A stretch of DNA of 64,000 nt from an uncultured Gammaproteobacteria bacterium (GTDB lineage Bacteria > Pseudomonadota > Gammaproteobacteria > Steroidobacterales > GCA-2729495). The DNA is taken from the NCBI GenBank assembly GCA_937921935.1, contig CAKZWQ010000016.1:57399-121398 (forward strand), written 5' to 3'. Shown piece after piece: positions 1-7,163 of the stretch. A program made the translations under genes and the position numbers. Position 1 is the first letter of the stretch. Every line of letters begins with the position of its first letter. Below the pieces are notes generated by a model. It was given only the letters and a program-made list of their open reading frames with translations, was not told where the DNA came from and did no database searches.

Positions 1-159
1 CATGACTTCTACTGAACCATCAATGATGTAGTAGAGGCTGTCTGGTGCATCTCCCGCATGAATCATTACGGTCTTTGCAGGCACCGAGCGCACACGGCAG
101 TAAGTCAGAAATTTATTAATGGCGGGTATGTCGCTTAAAGGCTTGCCATTTGTGGTCAT
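1..159 (-). CDS. crp: Crp/Vfr-family cyclic-nucleotide regulator, N-terminal fragment
   Basis: The 53 codons visible before the window edge read like the start of a cAMP receptor protein: a short helical lead (about residues 8-20) followed by the first strands of the cyclic-nucleotide-binding beta roll, with the typical HAGD...LYYIIDGSVEV stretch at residues 34-52. The family binds cAMP and activates or represses promoters as a dimer. The DNA-binding part lies outside the window. The start is the ATG at 157-159. The gene lies downstream of coq7 on the same strand, 108 bases away, and this coq7-crp/vfr neighbourhood is common in gammaproteobacteria. Family is fairly sure; whether it is a true cAMP-responsive Crp cannot be judged from the fragment. 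Confidence 0.8.
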   Translation of the reverse strand, partial: MTTNGKPLSDIPAINKFLTYCRVRSVPAKTVMIHAGDAPDSLYYIIDGSVEVM

Positions 160-267
160 CAATTTTCTCCCCAATAACCCGGACCTGATTTAAACCGCGT
201 TCAACATAACATTCAACGCGCCGCGCCAATTTTGTGACGTTCGTCTCAGTTAGAGGCTGCTTTGGGC

Positions 268-909
268 TTAAATACGGTGGGCGACGGTGGTCATGACCCA
301 GGCTGCTGCGCGCATCAGGCCCTGCACAGGGCCCGGTATATCGGCGGCGCCGCGTTCCCGGGCCTCTGCGCCATGGGCAATTTCGTGTTCGCGCATTTCC
401 GCGACGATGCATCGACTGGGGCTGTCTTCAGCCGGCAATTGCTGCAGGTGTTCGTCCAGATGCCGGGTAACCTGCCCCTCCGTTTCGGCCAGAAAGCCCA
501 GGCTGGCCCGATCCCCGGCCAGGCCGGCCGCGGCGCCCAGCAGGAAGGAGCCGGCATACCAGGCCGGGGTCAACGCGCTGGTGCGCCCCCCCAGTTGTTC
601 CACCCGGGTGCCACACCAGGCCAGGTGATCCTGTTCTTCGTCGCCCGCCTGTCGCAGGGCTTCAGCCAGATCAGGATCGCGGGTCACGGCGGCCTGGCCG
701 CGATAAAGTGCCTGGGCCGCAACCTCCCCGGCATGATTCACCCGCATCAGGGCGGCGGACAATTCGCGCTGCGCGGGGCTCAGCTCAGGTTCTTCCATCC
801 CCTGGGCCGGGCTTGGATTCGTGGCCTGGGCGACTCCGCCCATAACCCTGAGGGCCCGGTCCATTTCTGTGAGCAGGCTATCCAGCAAGTTTTGGCGTCT
901 TTCGGACAT
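268..909 (-). CDS. coq7: 2-polyprenyl-3-methyl-6-methoxy-1,4-benzoquinol hydroxylase (Coq7/UbiF-type)
   Basis: A 213-residue di-iron monooxygenase that carries out the C6 hydroxylation, the penultimate step of ubiquinone synthesis, at the inner membrane. The diagnostic carboxylate/histidine ligands are visible in two helical repeats: E62 in RVNHAGE, E92 and H95 in EEQDH, E144 in AETEGQ, and E176/H179 in EHEIAH. Length fits bacterial Coq7. I chose the ATG at 909 because similarity begins there; a longer frame reaches 963. A TATACT box ends only six bases before this ATG, so the transcript could have almost no leader. The gene points away from rplM. Together with ubiH and ubiI downstream it shows that quinone hydroxylation is split over three enzymes here. 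Confidence 0.93.
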   Translation of the reverse strand: MSERRQNLLDSLLTEMDRALRVMGGVAQATNPSPAQGMEEPELSPAQRELSAALMRVNHAGEVAAQALYRGQAAVTRDPDLAEALRQAGDEEQDHLAWCGTRVEQLGGRTSALTPAWYAGSFLLGAAAGLAGDRASLGFLAETEGQVTRHLDEHLQQLPAEDSPSRCIVAEMREHEIAHGAEARERGAADIPGPVQGLMRAAAWVMTTVAHRI

Positions 910-1112
910 ATAAGCAGTATAGACAGATTCTGCTTTCTGCATCGAAAAGGCGCCGATAATCATTAAAATGACGTTATCTTGTGGGAAAGTGCCCGTCCTT
1001 GCCTGAGTCCGGTGCCCAGGGCGCGAGCACTTGCGCCCCGGCCCCGGCCTCTGGCGGGTGCTTAAGCTGGCAAAGGCCCTGGCCAGGGAAGCCGGGCGGC
1101 TGCAGCGATTGA

Positions 1113-1141
1113 TTGAAAAAGGCAGGGCCGGTCCGTAGAAT
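1113..1141 (+). promoter_or_regulatory. Sigma-70 promoter for rplM-rpsI
   Basis: TTGAAA at 1113-1118 and TAGAAT at 1136-1141 are separated by exactly 17 bases and lie about 50 bases upstream of rplM. This is a near-consensus sigma-70 promoter reading toward the ribosomal protein genes. The remaining part of the 282-base divergent gap to coq7 holds no other gene I can support. Confidence 0.7.
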
Positions 1142-1191
1142 CGCGCCCCTTTCTTCGTGGGCCTGTCTGGCCTGAAAACTCGGATTTAGCA

Positions 1192-1620
1192 ATGAAAACG
1201 TTTTCGGCAAAACCTCATGAGGTCCGCCGCGACTGGTACGTCGTGGACGCCGCCGGTAAGACCCTCGGCCGACTGGCCACTGAGATCGCCGCTCGCCTGC
1301 GTGGCAAGCATAAGCCCGTGTTCACGCCCCATGTGGACACCGGCGATTACATTGTTGTGATCAATGCTGCCCAGCTGCGGGTGACCGGCAACAAGCTCCA
1401 GGACAAGATGTATCACCGTCACACGGGCTATATCGGCAACCTGAAGAGCACCAATCTGGCCACCTTGATGGCCCATAAGCCCGATGAAGTCCTGATCACT
1501 GCGGTGAAGGGCATGTTGCCGAAAAACAAGCTCGGCGCCGCCATGCTGAAGAAGCTGAAGGTTTATGCCGATGGTGATCATCGTCATGAAGCCCAGCAGC
1601 CCCAGCCCCTTGAGATTTAA
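1192..1620 (+). CDS. rplM: 50S ribosomal protein L13
   Basis: The 142-residue product matches bacterial L13 in length and throughout its sequence, including the start MKTFSAKP, the [15 protein letters not shown] segment near residues 16-30, and the conserved GMLPKNKLG around 105. L13 binds 23S rRNA early in assembly of the large subunit. The gene is the first of the two-gene rplM-rpsI operon, with 13 bases to rpsI, the universal bacterial arrangement. A good sigma-70 promoter lies just upstream. There is nothing unusual in the coding sequence. Confidence 0.98.
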   Translation: MKTFSAKPHEVRRDWYVVDAAGKTLGRLATEIAARLRGKHKPVFTPHVDTGDYIVVINAAQLRVTGNKLQDKMYHRHTGYIGNLKSTNLATLMAHKPDEVLITAVKGMLPKNKLGAAMLKKLKVYADGDHRHEAQQPQPLEI

Positions 1621-1633
1621 GCGAGACTAGCGA

Positions 1634-2026
1634 ATGAGTACCCAGGAATACCGCGGCACCGGCCGCCGGAAGACGTCTACGGCCCGCGTTGTGATCCGTC
1701 CGGGAACCGGCAAAATTACCGTCAACAAGCTGGAGCTGGACCGCTTCTTCGGTCGTAAGACAGCTCGCATGATTGTGCGCCAGCCGCTGGATGTGTCGGA
1801 TATGCATGACAAGTTCGACGTGCTGGTCAACGTGCAGGGCGGCGGCACCACCGGGCAGGCAGGCGCCATTCGGCACGGCCTGACACGGGCGCTGATGGCT
1901 TACGACGAAGCCCTGCGTCCCACGCTGCGCAAGGCCGGGTACGTGACCCGCGATGCCCGCGAAGTGGAGCGCAAGAAGGTCGGCCTGCGCAAGGCCCGCC
2001 GCGCAACCCAGTACTCCAAGCGGTAG
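1634..2026 (+). CDS. rpsI: 30S ribosomal protein S9
   Basis: The 130-residue product is ribosomal protein S9: it starts with the [12 protein letters not shown] segment (residues 8-19) and ends with the basic tail RRATQYSKR, whose last residues reach the P-site tRNA in the small subunit. The length equals that of the E. coli protein. It is co-transcribed with rplM, and translation probably follows on from it given the 13-base gap. The next gene is tRNA-Gln, 57 bases downstream on the same strand, which may share the transcript. Confidence 0.98.
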   Translation: MSTQEYRGTGRRKTSTARVVIRPGTGKITVNKLELDRFFGRKTARMIVRQPLDVSDMHDKFDVLVNVQGGGTTGQAGAIRHGLTRALMAYDEALRPTLRKAGYVTRDAREVERKKVGLRKARRATQYSKR

Positions 2027-2083
2027 CTGCACACGCGCGCGGCAGAGCGGGCACAAGCCCGCCGCCGCGCCAGATCGATCCCT

Positions 2084-2157
2084 TGGGGGATCGTCTAATG
2101 GTAGGACTACGGACTCTGACTCCGTCAATCCAGGTTCGAATCCTGGTCCCCCAGCCA
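2084..2157 (+). tRNA. tRNA-Gln (anticodon CUG), CCA encoded
   Basis: A complete 74-base cloverleaf can be drawn by eye. The acceptor stem pairs TGGGGGA (2084-2090) with TCCCCCA ending at 2153. The anticodon stem ACGGA/TCCGT encloses the loop CTCTGAC, so the anticodon is CUG. The T arm contains GGTTCGAATCC, followed by the discriminator G and an encoded CCA. A strong intrinsic terminator follows within ten bases. Confidence 0.95.
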
Positions 2158-2163
2158 GACATA

Positions 2164-2191
2164 AAAAGCCCCGCTCAAAGCGGGGTTTTTT
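2164..2191 (+). terminator. Intrinsic terminator after tRNA-Gln
   Basis: CCCCGC (2169-2174) and GCGGGG (2180-2185) pair around the loop TCAAA. They are preceded by As and followed by six Ts, a textbook rho-independent terminator for the tRNA or rplM-rpsI-tRNA transcript. Confidence 0.9.
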
Positions 2192-2548
2192 ATGTCTGAG
2201 TGGGCGGCCCACATGGATGAGACCCTTAGTTCGACTCGGTTCCAGCAGATGGGTCGCGCAGCGACCCATCTGCTGAGGAGAGAACGCGCAGCGAGCGCAG
2301 CTCGTGAGGCCGCTCCCAGGCATCCATGCCTTTCGCGGCACTCGGCCTTCCTTGGCCAGCGCGTCCCCCTCGAGGGGTGAGCGGCTGCAAGCCGCGAATA
2401 ATCCTGGTCCCAAGGCCGCATAGTTAAAAGAACCGGGTTCTACCCGCAACGAGCGCAGCTGCTAAGCCCCGACCCCGAGGATCCGTGCGCTGCGCGGCCC
2501 CAGTGAGCTGAGCCGCGAGAAGCCCTGAATAATCCCGCTATCCCATAC
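2192..2548. other. Palindrome-rich non-coding stretch between tRNA-Gln and rpiA
   Basis: I see no gene in these roughly 360 bases. They contain several inverted repeats: a perfect 15-base-arm hairpin at 2243-2275, CCCCTCGAGGGG near 2367-2378, and GCGGCT-GCA-AGCCGC near 2381-2395. The phrase GAATAATCC recurs near 2396 and 2527. A 12-base copy of the tRNA 3' part lies at 2400-2411. Together this suggests a decayed mobile or repeat element lodged behind the tRNA, but no integrase or transposase remains. Confidence 0.5.
2243..2275. repeat. Perfect 15-base inverted repeat with 3-base loop
   Basis: CAGCAGATGGGTCGC (2243-2257) is followed by GCA and then its exact reverse complement (2261-2275). 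No T-run follows on either strand, so it is not a standard terminator. It could be a REP-like element or a protein-binding cruciform. Confidence 0.85.
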
Positions 2549-2550
2549 AG

Positions 2551-2576
2551 AAAAACCCGCTTTATGCGGGTTTTTT
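2551..2576. terminator. Bidirectional intrinsic terminator downstream of rpiA
   Basis: AAAAACCCGC, the loop TTTAT and GCGGG followed by six Ts form a hairpin with an A-run on one side and a T-run on the other, so it works in both directions. It closes rpiA on the minus strand (stop at 2612) and anything reading in from the tRNA side. Confidence 0.85.
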
Positions 2577-2611
2577 CATGTCAATTAGAACTGGCGTGGC
2601 ACCTGGCAGTC

Positions 2612-3271
2612 CTAGCTACCCAGCTGATCAACTCCACCCTCGCGTGCGATCAGCAGGGCATCGGCAGGTCGCTGCGCAAAAATGCCGACGGTTACGACAC
2701 CGGGTACCTGGTTGAAGCGCTGCTCCATTTCCAGGGGATTGGTGATTTGCAGGCCGTGCACATCCAGAATCAGGTTGCCGTTATCCGTGACGAAGTCCTT
2801 CCGCAGGATGGGCTGCCCGCGCGCTTTAACGAACTGGCGTGATACCAGGGACTCTGCCATGGGAATGATTTCCACAGGCAGCGGGAAGCTGCCCAGGACA
2901 CCAACCCGCTTTGACTCATCAACGATGCAGACGAATTTTCTGGCGGCTCCCGCCAGAATCTTTTCCCGGGTCAGGGCACCGCCGCCTCCTTTGATCAGGT
3001 GCAGCTGCTTGTTGACCTCGTCGGCGCCATCTATGTAGAGATCCAGATCACCGACTTCTGACAATTCGGAGACGGTAAATCCGGCCATCCGCAAGCGGCT
3101 TTCCGTGGCTATGGAGCTGGCCACAACCACATCGATTTTGTCGGCAATATCCGGCAATGCATCAATCAGGAAGTTGACCGTGGATCCGGTGCCTACGCCC
3201 AGACGAGTGCCCGGCGCTATGAATTCGAGGGCCGCCAGTGCGGCCTCGCGCTTCTGCTTATCCTGGTCCAT
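2612..3271 (-). CDS. rpiA: Ribose-5-phosphate isomerase A
   Basis: RpiA interconverts ribose 5-phosphate and ribulose 5-phosphate in the non-oxidative pentose phosphate pathway in the cytosol. The 219-residue product has the family marks in order: GTRLGVGTGSTV near residues 21-32 (phosphate loop), ASSIATES near 50, DLYIDGADEV near 77-86 with catalytic aspartates, and KGGGGALTREKIL near 94-106. From the ATG at 3271 its length equals that of E. coli RpiA; the frame is open further upstream to 3379, but that part shows no similarity. GGGG precedes this ATG at a suitable distance. The gene stands alone, bounded by hairpins on both sides. Confidence 0.96.
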   Translation of the reverse strand: MDQDKQKREAALAALEFIAPGTRLGVGTGSTVNFLIDALPDIADKIDVVVASSIATESRLRMAGFTVSELSEVGDLDLYIDGADEVNKQLHLIKGGGGALTREKILAGAARKFVCIVDESKRVGVLGSFPLPVEIIPMAESLVSRQFVKARGQPILRKDFVTDNGNLILDVHGLQITNPLEMEQRFNQVPGVVTVGIFAQRPADALLIAREGGVDQLGS

Positions 3272-3320
3272 TGATTGCCCCATTCCCCCCGGAAGGCTCG
3301 AATTATAACGGCTTAGAGCC

Positions 3321-3374
3321 TTTTGGCCCGTTAAGCAGGGCCAAAAGAAAAGTGCCCGCCGAGGCGGGCACTTT
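3321..3374 (-). terminator. Two consecutive hairpins ending the histone-like transcript
   Basis: Two perfect inverted repeats stand side by side: AGTGCCCGC...GCGGGCACT (3351-3372) and TTTTGGCCC...GGGCCAAAA (3321-3346). Read on the minus strand the first is followed by TTTTCTTTT, so it is a good intrinsic terminator for the gene ending at 3419. The second may reinforce it and insulate rpiA. Confidence 0.75.
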
Positions 3375-3418
3375 CGCAAGAAACGGGCCTCGTTAACCGA
3401 GTCCCGTCAGCCGAGAAA

Positions 3419-3694
3419 CTACCGTTTCTTCGACGCTTTCCGTTTGGTCTTGCGCTTAGCTACCTTACGCTTGGTCTTGCGCTTGGCCTTCTTCTTAGCC
3501 TTTTTCTTGGTCTTACGCTTGGTCTTGCGCTTAGTCTTTTTCTTAGCCTTTTTCTTGGCTTTCTTCTTCGTCTTACGCTTAGCAGTCTTACGCTTAGCGG
3601 TCTTACGCTTAGCGACCTTACGCTTAGCGACCTTACGCTTAGCTACCTTTTTCTTGGCAGCCTTTTTGCGTGTAGTCTTCTTTCTACTAGCCAT
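3419..3694 (-). CDS. Histone H1-like lysine/arginine repeat protein
   Basis: The 91-residue product consists almost only of K, R, A, T and V. After the start MASRKKTTRKK it runs through short repeats of the types KRKVA, KRKTA, KKKAK and KRKTK to the end. Proteins of this composition resemble the C-terminal tail of histone H1 and the AlgP/histone-like proteins of some proteobacteria, which bind and condense DNA without sequence specificity. No folded domain is visible. The gene has its own promoter (TATATA box about 40 bases upstream) and tandem terminators, so it is a stand-alone unit. The repeat makes the length prone to change by slippage. DNA binding is inferred from composition only. Confidence 0.8.
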   Translation of the reverse strand: MASRKKTTRKKAAKKKVAKRKVAKRKVAKRKTAKRKTAKRKTKKKAKKKAKKKTKRKTKRKTKKKAKKKAKRKTKRKVAKRKTKRKASKKR

Positions 3695-3731
3695 TATCAG
3701 TCTCCGTGTCGGGGATAACCGTCGCCGAGTA

Positions 3732-3759
3732 TATATAAAGTTGTTGAAATTGCCAGCAA
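3732..3759 (-). promoter_or_regulatory. Probable promoter of the histone-like gene
   Basis: On the minus strand TTGCTG (3754-3759) and TATATA (3732-3737) are 16 bases apart, and the start codon lies 38 bases further on. The AT-rich box stands out in otherwise GC-rich DNA. The match at -35 is only partial. Confidence 0.5.
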
Positions 3760-3812
3760 ATCAAGGGTGACGGCGTTATCAGTTGCGGAGACGAATTCGG
3801 GGCGGGTTCAAG

Positions 3813-4391
3813 TCATTTTCGTAAAAATTCGAACTTAGAGGATTCCGTAACGACTGCATCCAGGGGAACGTCCCAGGATTGCGCAGGGAGACTGTTCACT
3901 CCCTGCATGTCGTAGGCGAAACCAACGAAGCGTGGATGTCGCCAACTCTTTCTATACCGCAGGAAGCTAAAGGTACGGTCGTAATAGCCGCCACCCATGC
4001 CCAGTCGATTACCGACATGGTCAAAAGCGACTAGTGGCGCAATTACGACATCCAGGGCCGTAGCCCGGAGCAAGGGTTCGTCGGTCGGTTCAGGAATCCC
4101 GAATCGATTGAGGGCTAAAAGGGTGCTGCGGCTATAGCGGCGGAAAAACAGCGCCTCGCCCTGCAGGACGGGCAAGTAAACTTCGCGGCCGCGATCCCAG
4201 GCGGTTTGGATCAGCCCGTCGCAATCGATCTCGCTGTTCACGGCCAGGTAAGCTGCAATGCGCCGGGCACGCTGCATGACTGGCAGTTGCCAGGCATGCG
4301 CGCTCGCGGCAAAGCCGGCCTGGCGGGCAAGTTGCGGTGGCAGGGCACGCCGCAGGCGGACGAGCTTGGAGCGCAGTTTCGCGCTGTTCAT
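3813..4391 (-). CDS. fau: 5-formyltetrahydrofolate cyclo-ligase family protein
   Basis: The 192-residue product belongs to the family that converts 5-formyltetrahydrofolate to methenyltetrahydrofolate with ATP, returning a stored folate to the one-carbon pool. Visible marks are the basic N-terminal segment around residues 5-20, the YLAVNSEID stretch near 48-56, RFGIPEP near 97-103, and the nucleotide/folate loop GNRLGMGGGYYDRTF near 127-141. The gene lies immediately downstream of 6S RNA on the same strand, as in E. coli where ssrS and ygfA/fau form one transcript. Its neighbourhood with glycine cleavage genes about 8 kb away fits folate metabolism, but that may be chance. Confidence 0.92.
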   Translation of the reverse strand: MNSAKLRSKLVRLRRALPPQLARQAGFAASAHAWQLPVMQRARRIAAYLAVNSEIDCDGLIQTAWDRGREVYLPVLQGEALFFRRYSRSTLLALNRFGIPEPTDEPLLRATALDVVIAPLVAFDHVGNRLGMGGGYYDRTFSFLRYRKSWRHPRFVGFAYDMQGVNSLPAQSWDVPLDAVVTESSKFEFLRK

Positions 4392-4418
4392 GAAGGCCCC
4401 GCATCAGGAGTAAAGAGT

Positions 4419-4603
4419 GGTTCCTCCCGCCTGTGCCGTGGCGAGCCTTCGCCCTCGAACCAAGGCGATAGGTGGGGTCAGCCGCGACAGATCAGGCTGT
4501 CCGCCAAAGGCGGCCGTGCACAATACTGTCTACAGACGACGACCCCGGTCTGAAAGTTAGGGTCGAAAGTCTTAGACCCACCTCGAACACCGCAGGAGGA
4601 ACC
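4419..4603 (-). ncRNA. ssrS: 6S RNA
   Basis: 6S RNA folds to mimic an open promoter and sequesters sigma-70 RNA polymerase in stationary phase. The 279-base gap between zapA and fau is where gammaproteobacteria encode it. The closing stem is visible: on the minus strand GGTTCCTCC (4595-4603) pairs with GGAGGAACC (4419-4427), giving about 185 nt. The inner part contains the GTGTTCG...GTGGGTC start and the ACCTATCGCCTTGG-like 3' side. TATAAT lies at 4611-4616 in minus-strand sense, placing the start point at about 4603. The exact ends are inferred from the stem and the -10 box. Confidence 0.88.
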
Positions 4604-4670
4604 GAGGCTGATTATATCGTTTGGCGGGCAGCGACGGATGAGACCCGGCGCACAGGGTTGGCGGCAGGGG

Positions 4671-4985
4671 CTAAAGCTCCAGCTGGCGGCCGGACTGCAG
4701 GGCAGATTCGACCCGCTCGCGCATGGCAATAACTTTGCCCTTGGCGTTGGTCTCGATGTTGTCGCCCTTGTCTTTAAAGGTGATCAGCTCATTGGCCATG
4801 TTTAGCGCAGCCATGACAGCTATGCGGTCCAGGCCCACGACTTTGCCGCTATCCCGGATTTCGCGCATTTTGGCGTTCAGCATTTCCGCGGAGTCCACCA
4901 GGGCCTTCCGCTCGTCGGCAGGGCAGGAGATCTGGTATTCCTTCTCAAGAATCTTGACGCTCACGTGGGCGTACATTTCCGTCAT
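4671..4985 (-). CDS. zapA: Cell division protein ZapA
   Basis: ZapA is a cytosolic protein that cross-links FtsZ filaments in the Z ring. The 104-residue product has the family layout: an N-terminal strand region (VSVKILEKEYQISCPADE, residues 8-25), the helix with MLNAKMREIRDSGKV near 35-49, and RIAVMAALNMANEL near 54-67, followed by a C-terminal coiled coil. Its start overlaps the upstream coiled-coil gene by four bases, so the two are translationally coupled. 6S RNA and fau follow. ATG at 4985 is kept; an internal ATG three codons later is also possible. Confidence 0.94.
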   Translation of the reverse strand: MTEMYAHVSVKILEKEYQISCPADERKALVDSAEMLNAKMREIRDSGKVVGLDRIAVMAALNMANELITFKDKGDNIETNAKGKVIAMRERVESALQSGRQLEL

Positions 4986-5212
4986 GAATTGTGCTCCATG
5001 GCTTTCAGGCGCCCTATCATGGCCTCGACCCGGGCCCTGACCTGTTCGTTTTTCTGTAAAAGGGTAGCCCGCTCACCAATCAGATTATCCTGCCGCTGTT
5101 TCAGGGACTGATTCTCTTCCTTGAGCTGGCTGGTGATCACAACGAGCTCGTCCAGACGCCGCTCGAGCCGCTGTAATTCCTTCAGGAAATTTTGTTCATT
5201 TTTGTCGTTCAC
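4982..5212 (-). CDS. Small coiled-coil protein, ZapB-like (TIGR02449 type)
   Basis: The 76-residue product is one long heptad-rich helix (LERRLDELVVITSQLKEENQSL and onward) with no other domain. Small proteins of this kind directly upstream of zapA are common in gammaproteobacteria and are placed with ZapB-like/TIGR02449 proteins; ZapB bundles at the division site through ZapA. The four-base overlap with zapA supports a shared role in Z-ring organisation. The role is inferred from context and shape; the sequence itself shows only a coiled coil. Confidence 0.75.
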   Translation of the reverse strand: MNDKNEQNFLKELQRLERRLDELVVITSQLKEENQSLKQRQDNLIGERATLLQKNEQVRARVEAMIGRLKAMEHNS

Positions 5213-5290
5213 CCAAAAAATATAGGGTGGCGGGTGGCTGCGGTCAAATTATCGGCTTTTTGGCCGCGGTGCTAGCATAGCCCGCCCACC

Positions 5291-5845
5291 ATGCCAGCCA
5301 CTGATTTTCAAGCTTTGACCCAGGCGCTGACCCGCGCCGGAGCCCTTGGCGAGCCCGCCGAGGCCCACGGGCACCTGTGTGGCCTGGCCTGCGCTCTGGG
5401 CCCGGCTGCGGAACCACCCTGGGTGGCCGAGCTGCTTGCGGATTGCGCGCTTGGTCCCGGTACGCGCGATGCCCTTATACAAGAGCTAGGGGGCACAGCT
5501 ATTCAAACCATGGAGGCCCTGGAGGCGGGTGATATGAGTCTGCAGCTGGCTCTGCCTGGGGACGCGGACCCCCTGGACAGCCGCGCTGCAGCCCTGGGTC
5601 TCTGGTGCCAGGGGTTCATGCACGGCTTGAGCCAGGGCGCGGCAGCACCGGCCACTATCGAGTCCGGGGTTAGCGGCGAGATAATCGGCGATTTCGTGGA
5701 AATCAGCCGCGCCGAGCTTAGCCAGGAAGAGACCCTGGCCGAAGCGGAGTCTGCTTACGCTGAGCTGGTGGAATTCGTGCGTGTCAGCGTTCAGCTGGTT
5801 TATGAGGAACTGCGCGCTGAGCGCAGCCGTGGCACCAGCCACTGA
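5291..5845 (+). CDS. UPF0149 family protein (YgfB/YecA type)
   Basis: The 184-residue product matches the UPF0149 fold family: AEAHGHLCGLACALG near residues 23-37, LGLWCQGFMHGLS near 102-114, and a C-terminal segment rich in acidic helix (EEETLAEAESAYAEL-like, about 147-160) with VRVSVQLVYEEL near the end. The molecular function of the family is not firmly known; in gammaproteobacteria it sits directly before pepP and ubiH, as here. It ends seven bases before the pepP start, so it is the first gene of the pepP-ubiH-ubiI operon and divergent from the zapA cluster. Confidence 0.9.
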   Translation: MPATDFQALTQALTRAGALGEPAEAHGHLCGLACALGPAAEPPWVAELLADCALGPGTRDALIQELGGTAIQTMEALEAGDMSLQLALPGDADPLDSRAAALGLWCQGFMHGLSQGAAAPATIESGVSGEIIGDFVEISRAELSQEETLAEAESAYAELVEFVRVSVQLVYEELRAERSRGTSH

Positions 5846-5852
5846 GGTCCCT

Positions 5853-7160
5853 ATGAGTCCCCGTGAGTTTTCCCGGCGTCGTCGCCAGATAATGCGCATG
5901 ATTGGCAAGGGCAGTGTCGCGCTGCTGCCGGCTGCGCCCGCCAAAGTGCGCAATCGTGACGTGGAGTACTACTACCGCCAGGACAGTGATTTCTATTACT
6001 TGACGGGTTTCGCGGAACCCGAAGCGGTCCTCGTTCTGGCGCCCGGCAGAGCGGCGGGGGAAGTCCTGATGTTTTGCCGTGACCGCGATCTGGAGCGGGA
6101 GACCTGGGATGGTGCGCGGGCGGGTCCCGAGGGAGTGGTGGCCGACTTTGGCGCCGATGACGCCTTCCCCATCACTGACATGGATGACATCCTGCCGGGC
6201 ATCATCGAGCAGTGTGAGCGGGTGTATTACAACATCGGCATGCACACGGAGTTCGATCAGCGCCTGATTGGCTGGGTCGCGGCTCTGCGCGAGCGTGGCG
6301 GTGCCCACACCCCTGACGAATTTATTGGCCTGGATCATCTGTTGCATGATCTGCGCTTGTTCAAGAGCCGGCCGGAAATTACCAAGCTGCGGCGGGCGGC
6401 AAAAATCGCCGTCACAGCTCATAACCGGGCCATGTCGCTCTGCCGCCCCGGCCTGCATGAATACGAGATCGAAGCGGAATTCATTCATGAGTTTCGCCGC
6501 CAGGGAGCGCGCCTGTCCTATCTGCCCATTGTCGGCTCAGGACCCAATAGCTGCGTGCTGCATTACCACGCCAACGACCGGCGCATGGAAGACGGTGATC
6601 TGCTGCTGGTGGATGCCGGTTGCGAATTTGGCTACTACGCCTCCGATGTCACCCGTACTTATCCGGTGAATGGCCGCTTCACGCCAGAGCAACGGGCGAT
6701 CTATGACATTGTCCTGGAAGCGCAGACTGCCGCCTTTGACCAGATCGCTCCGGGTAATCATTGGAATGACGCCCACGTTGCTGCGGTGCGGGTAATCACC
6801 CTCGGACTGCGGGCTATCGGCTTGCTCAAGGGGAATCTGCGTACCTTGATTCGCACCGGTGCCTATCGGCCGTTCTTTATGCATCGCACGGGTCACTGGC
6901 TGGGCATGGATGTGCATGACGTTGGAGACTACAAGGTCTCGGATCATTGGCGCCTGCTGGAGCGGGGCATGGCTCTGACGGTGGAACCGGGTATCTACAT
7001 CGCTCCGGGCACGCGGGGGGTGCCCAAGCGCTGGTGGGGGATCGGTGTGCGCATCGAAGACGATGTGGTGGTGACCACCGAAGGCCATGAGTTACTGACG
7101 GATGGTTTGCCGCGCACGGCCGATGAAGTCGAGGCCGCGGTCGGCAGCCGCGCCAGCTGA
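5853..7160 (+). CDS. pepP: Xaa-Pro aminopeptidase P
   Basis: PepP removes the N-terminal residue from peptides with proline in second place. The product has 435 residues, close to the 441 of E. coli. The N-terminal AMP_N domain (about 1-170) precedes the pita-bread catalytic domain. The five dinuclear metal ligands can be placed: both Asp in LLVDAGCEFGYYASDVTR, His in MHRTGHWLGMDVHD, Glu in LTVEPGIYIAPG, and Glu in GVRIEDDVVVT. I chose the ATG at 5853 (GAGG a few bases upstream); the frame is open to 5781 but that would overlap the preceding gene. ubiH follows after three bases. Confidence 0.96.
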   Translation: MSPREFSRRRRQIMRMIGKGSVALLPAAPAKVRNRDVEYYYRQDSDFYYLTGFAEPEAVLVLAPGRAAGEVLMFCRDRDLERETWDGARAGPEGVVADFGADDAFPITDMDDILPGIIEQCERVYYNIGMHTEFDQRLIGWVAALRERGGAHTPDEFIGLDHLLHDLRLFKSRPEITKLRRAAKIAVTAHNRAMSLCRPGLHEYEIEAEFIHEFRRQGARLSYLPIVGSGPNSCVLHYHANDRRMEDGDLLLVDAGCEFGYYASDVTRTYPVNGRFTPEQRAIYDIVLEAQTAAFDQIAPGNHWNDAHVAAVRVITLGLRAIGLLKGNLRTLIRTGAYRPFFMHRTGHWLGMDVHDVGDYKVSDHWRLLERGMALTVEPGIYIAPGTRGVPKRWWGIGVRIEDDVVVTTEGHELLTDGLPRTADEVEAAVGSRAS

Positions 7161-7163
7161 GTC

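Noticed and set aside
1496..2449. 317-codon minus-strand frame across rpsI, tRNA-Gln and the palindromic stretch
   Set aside because: It runs through a tRNA and a terminator and has no conserved content.
3444..3770. Hydrophobic 108-codon frame opposite the histone-like gene
   Set aside because: It is the complement of Lys/Arg codons, which reads as Leu/Phe; it is not a membrane protein gene.
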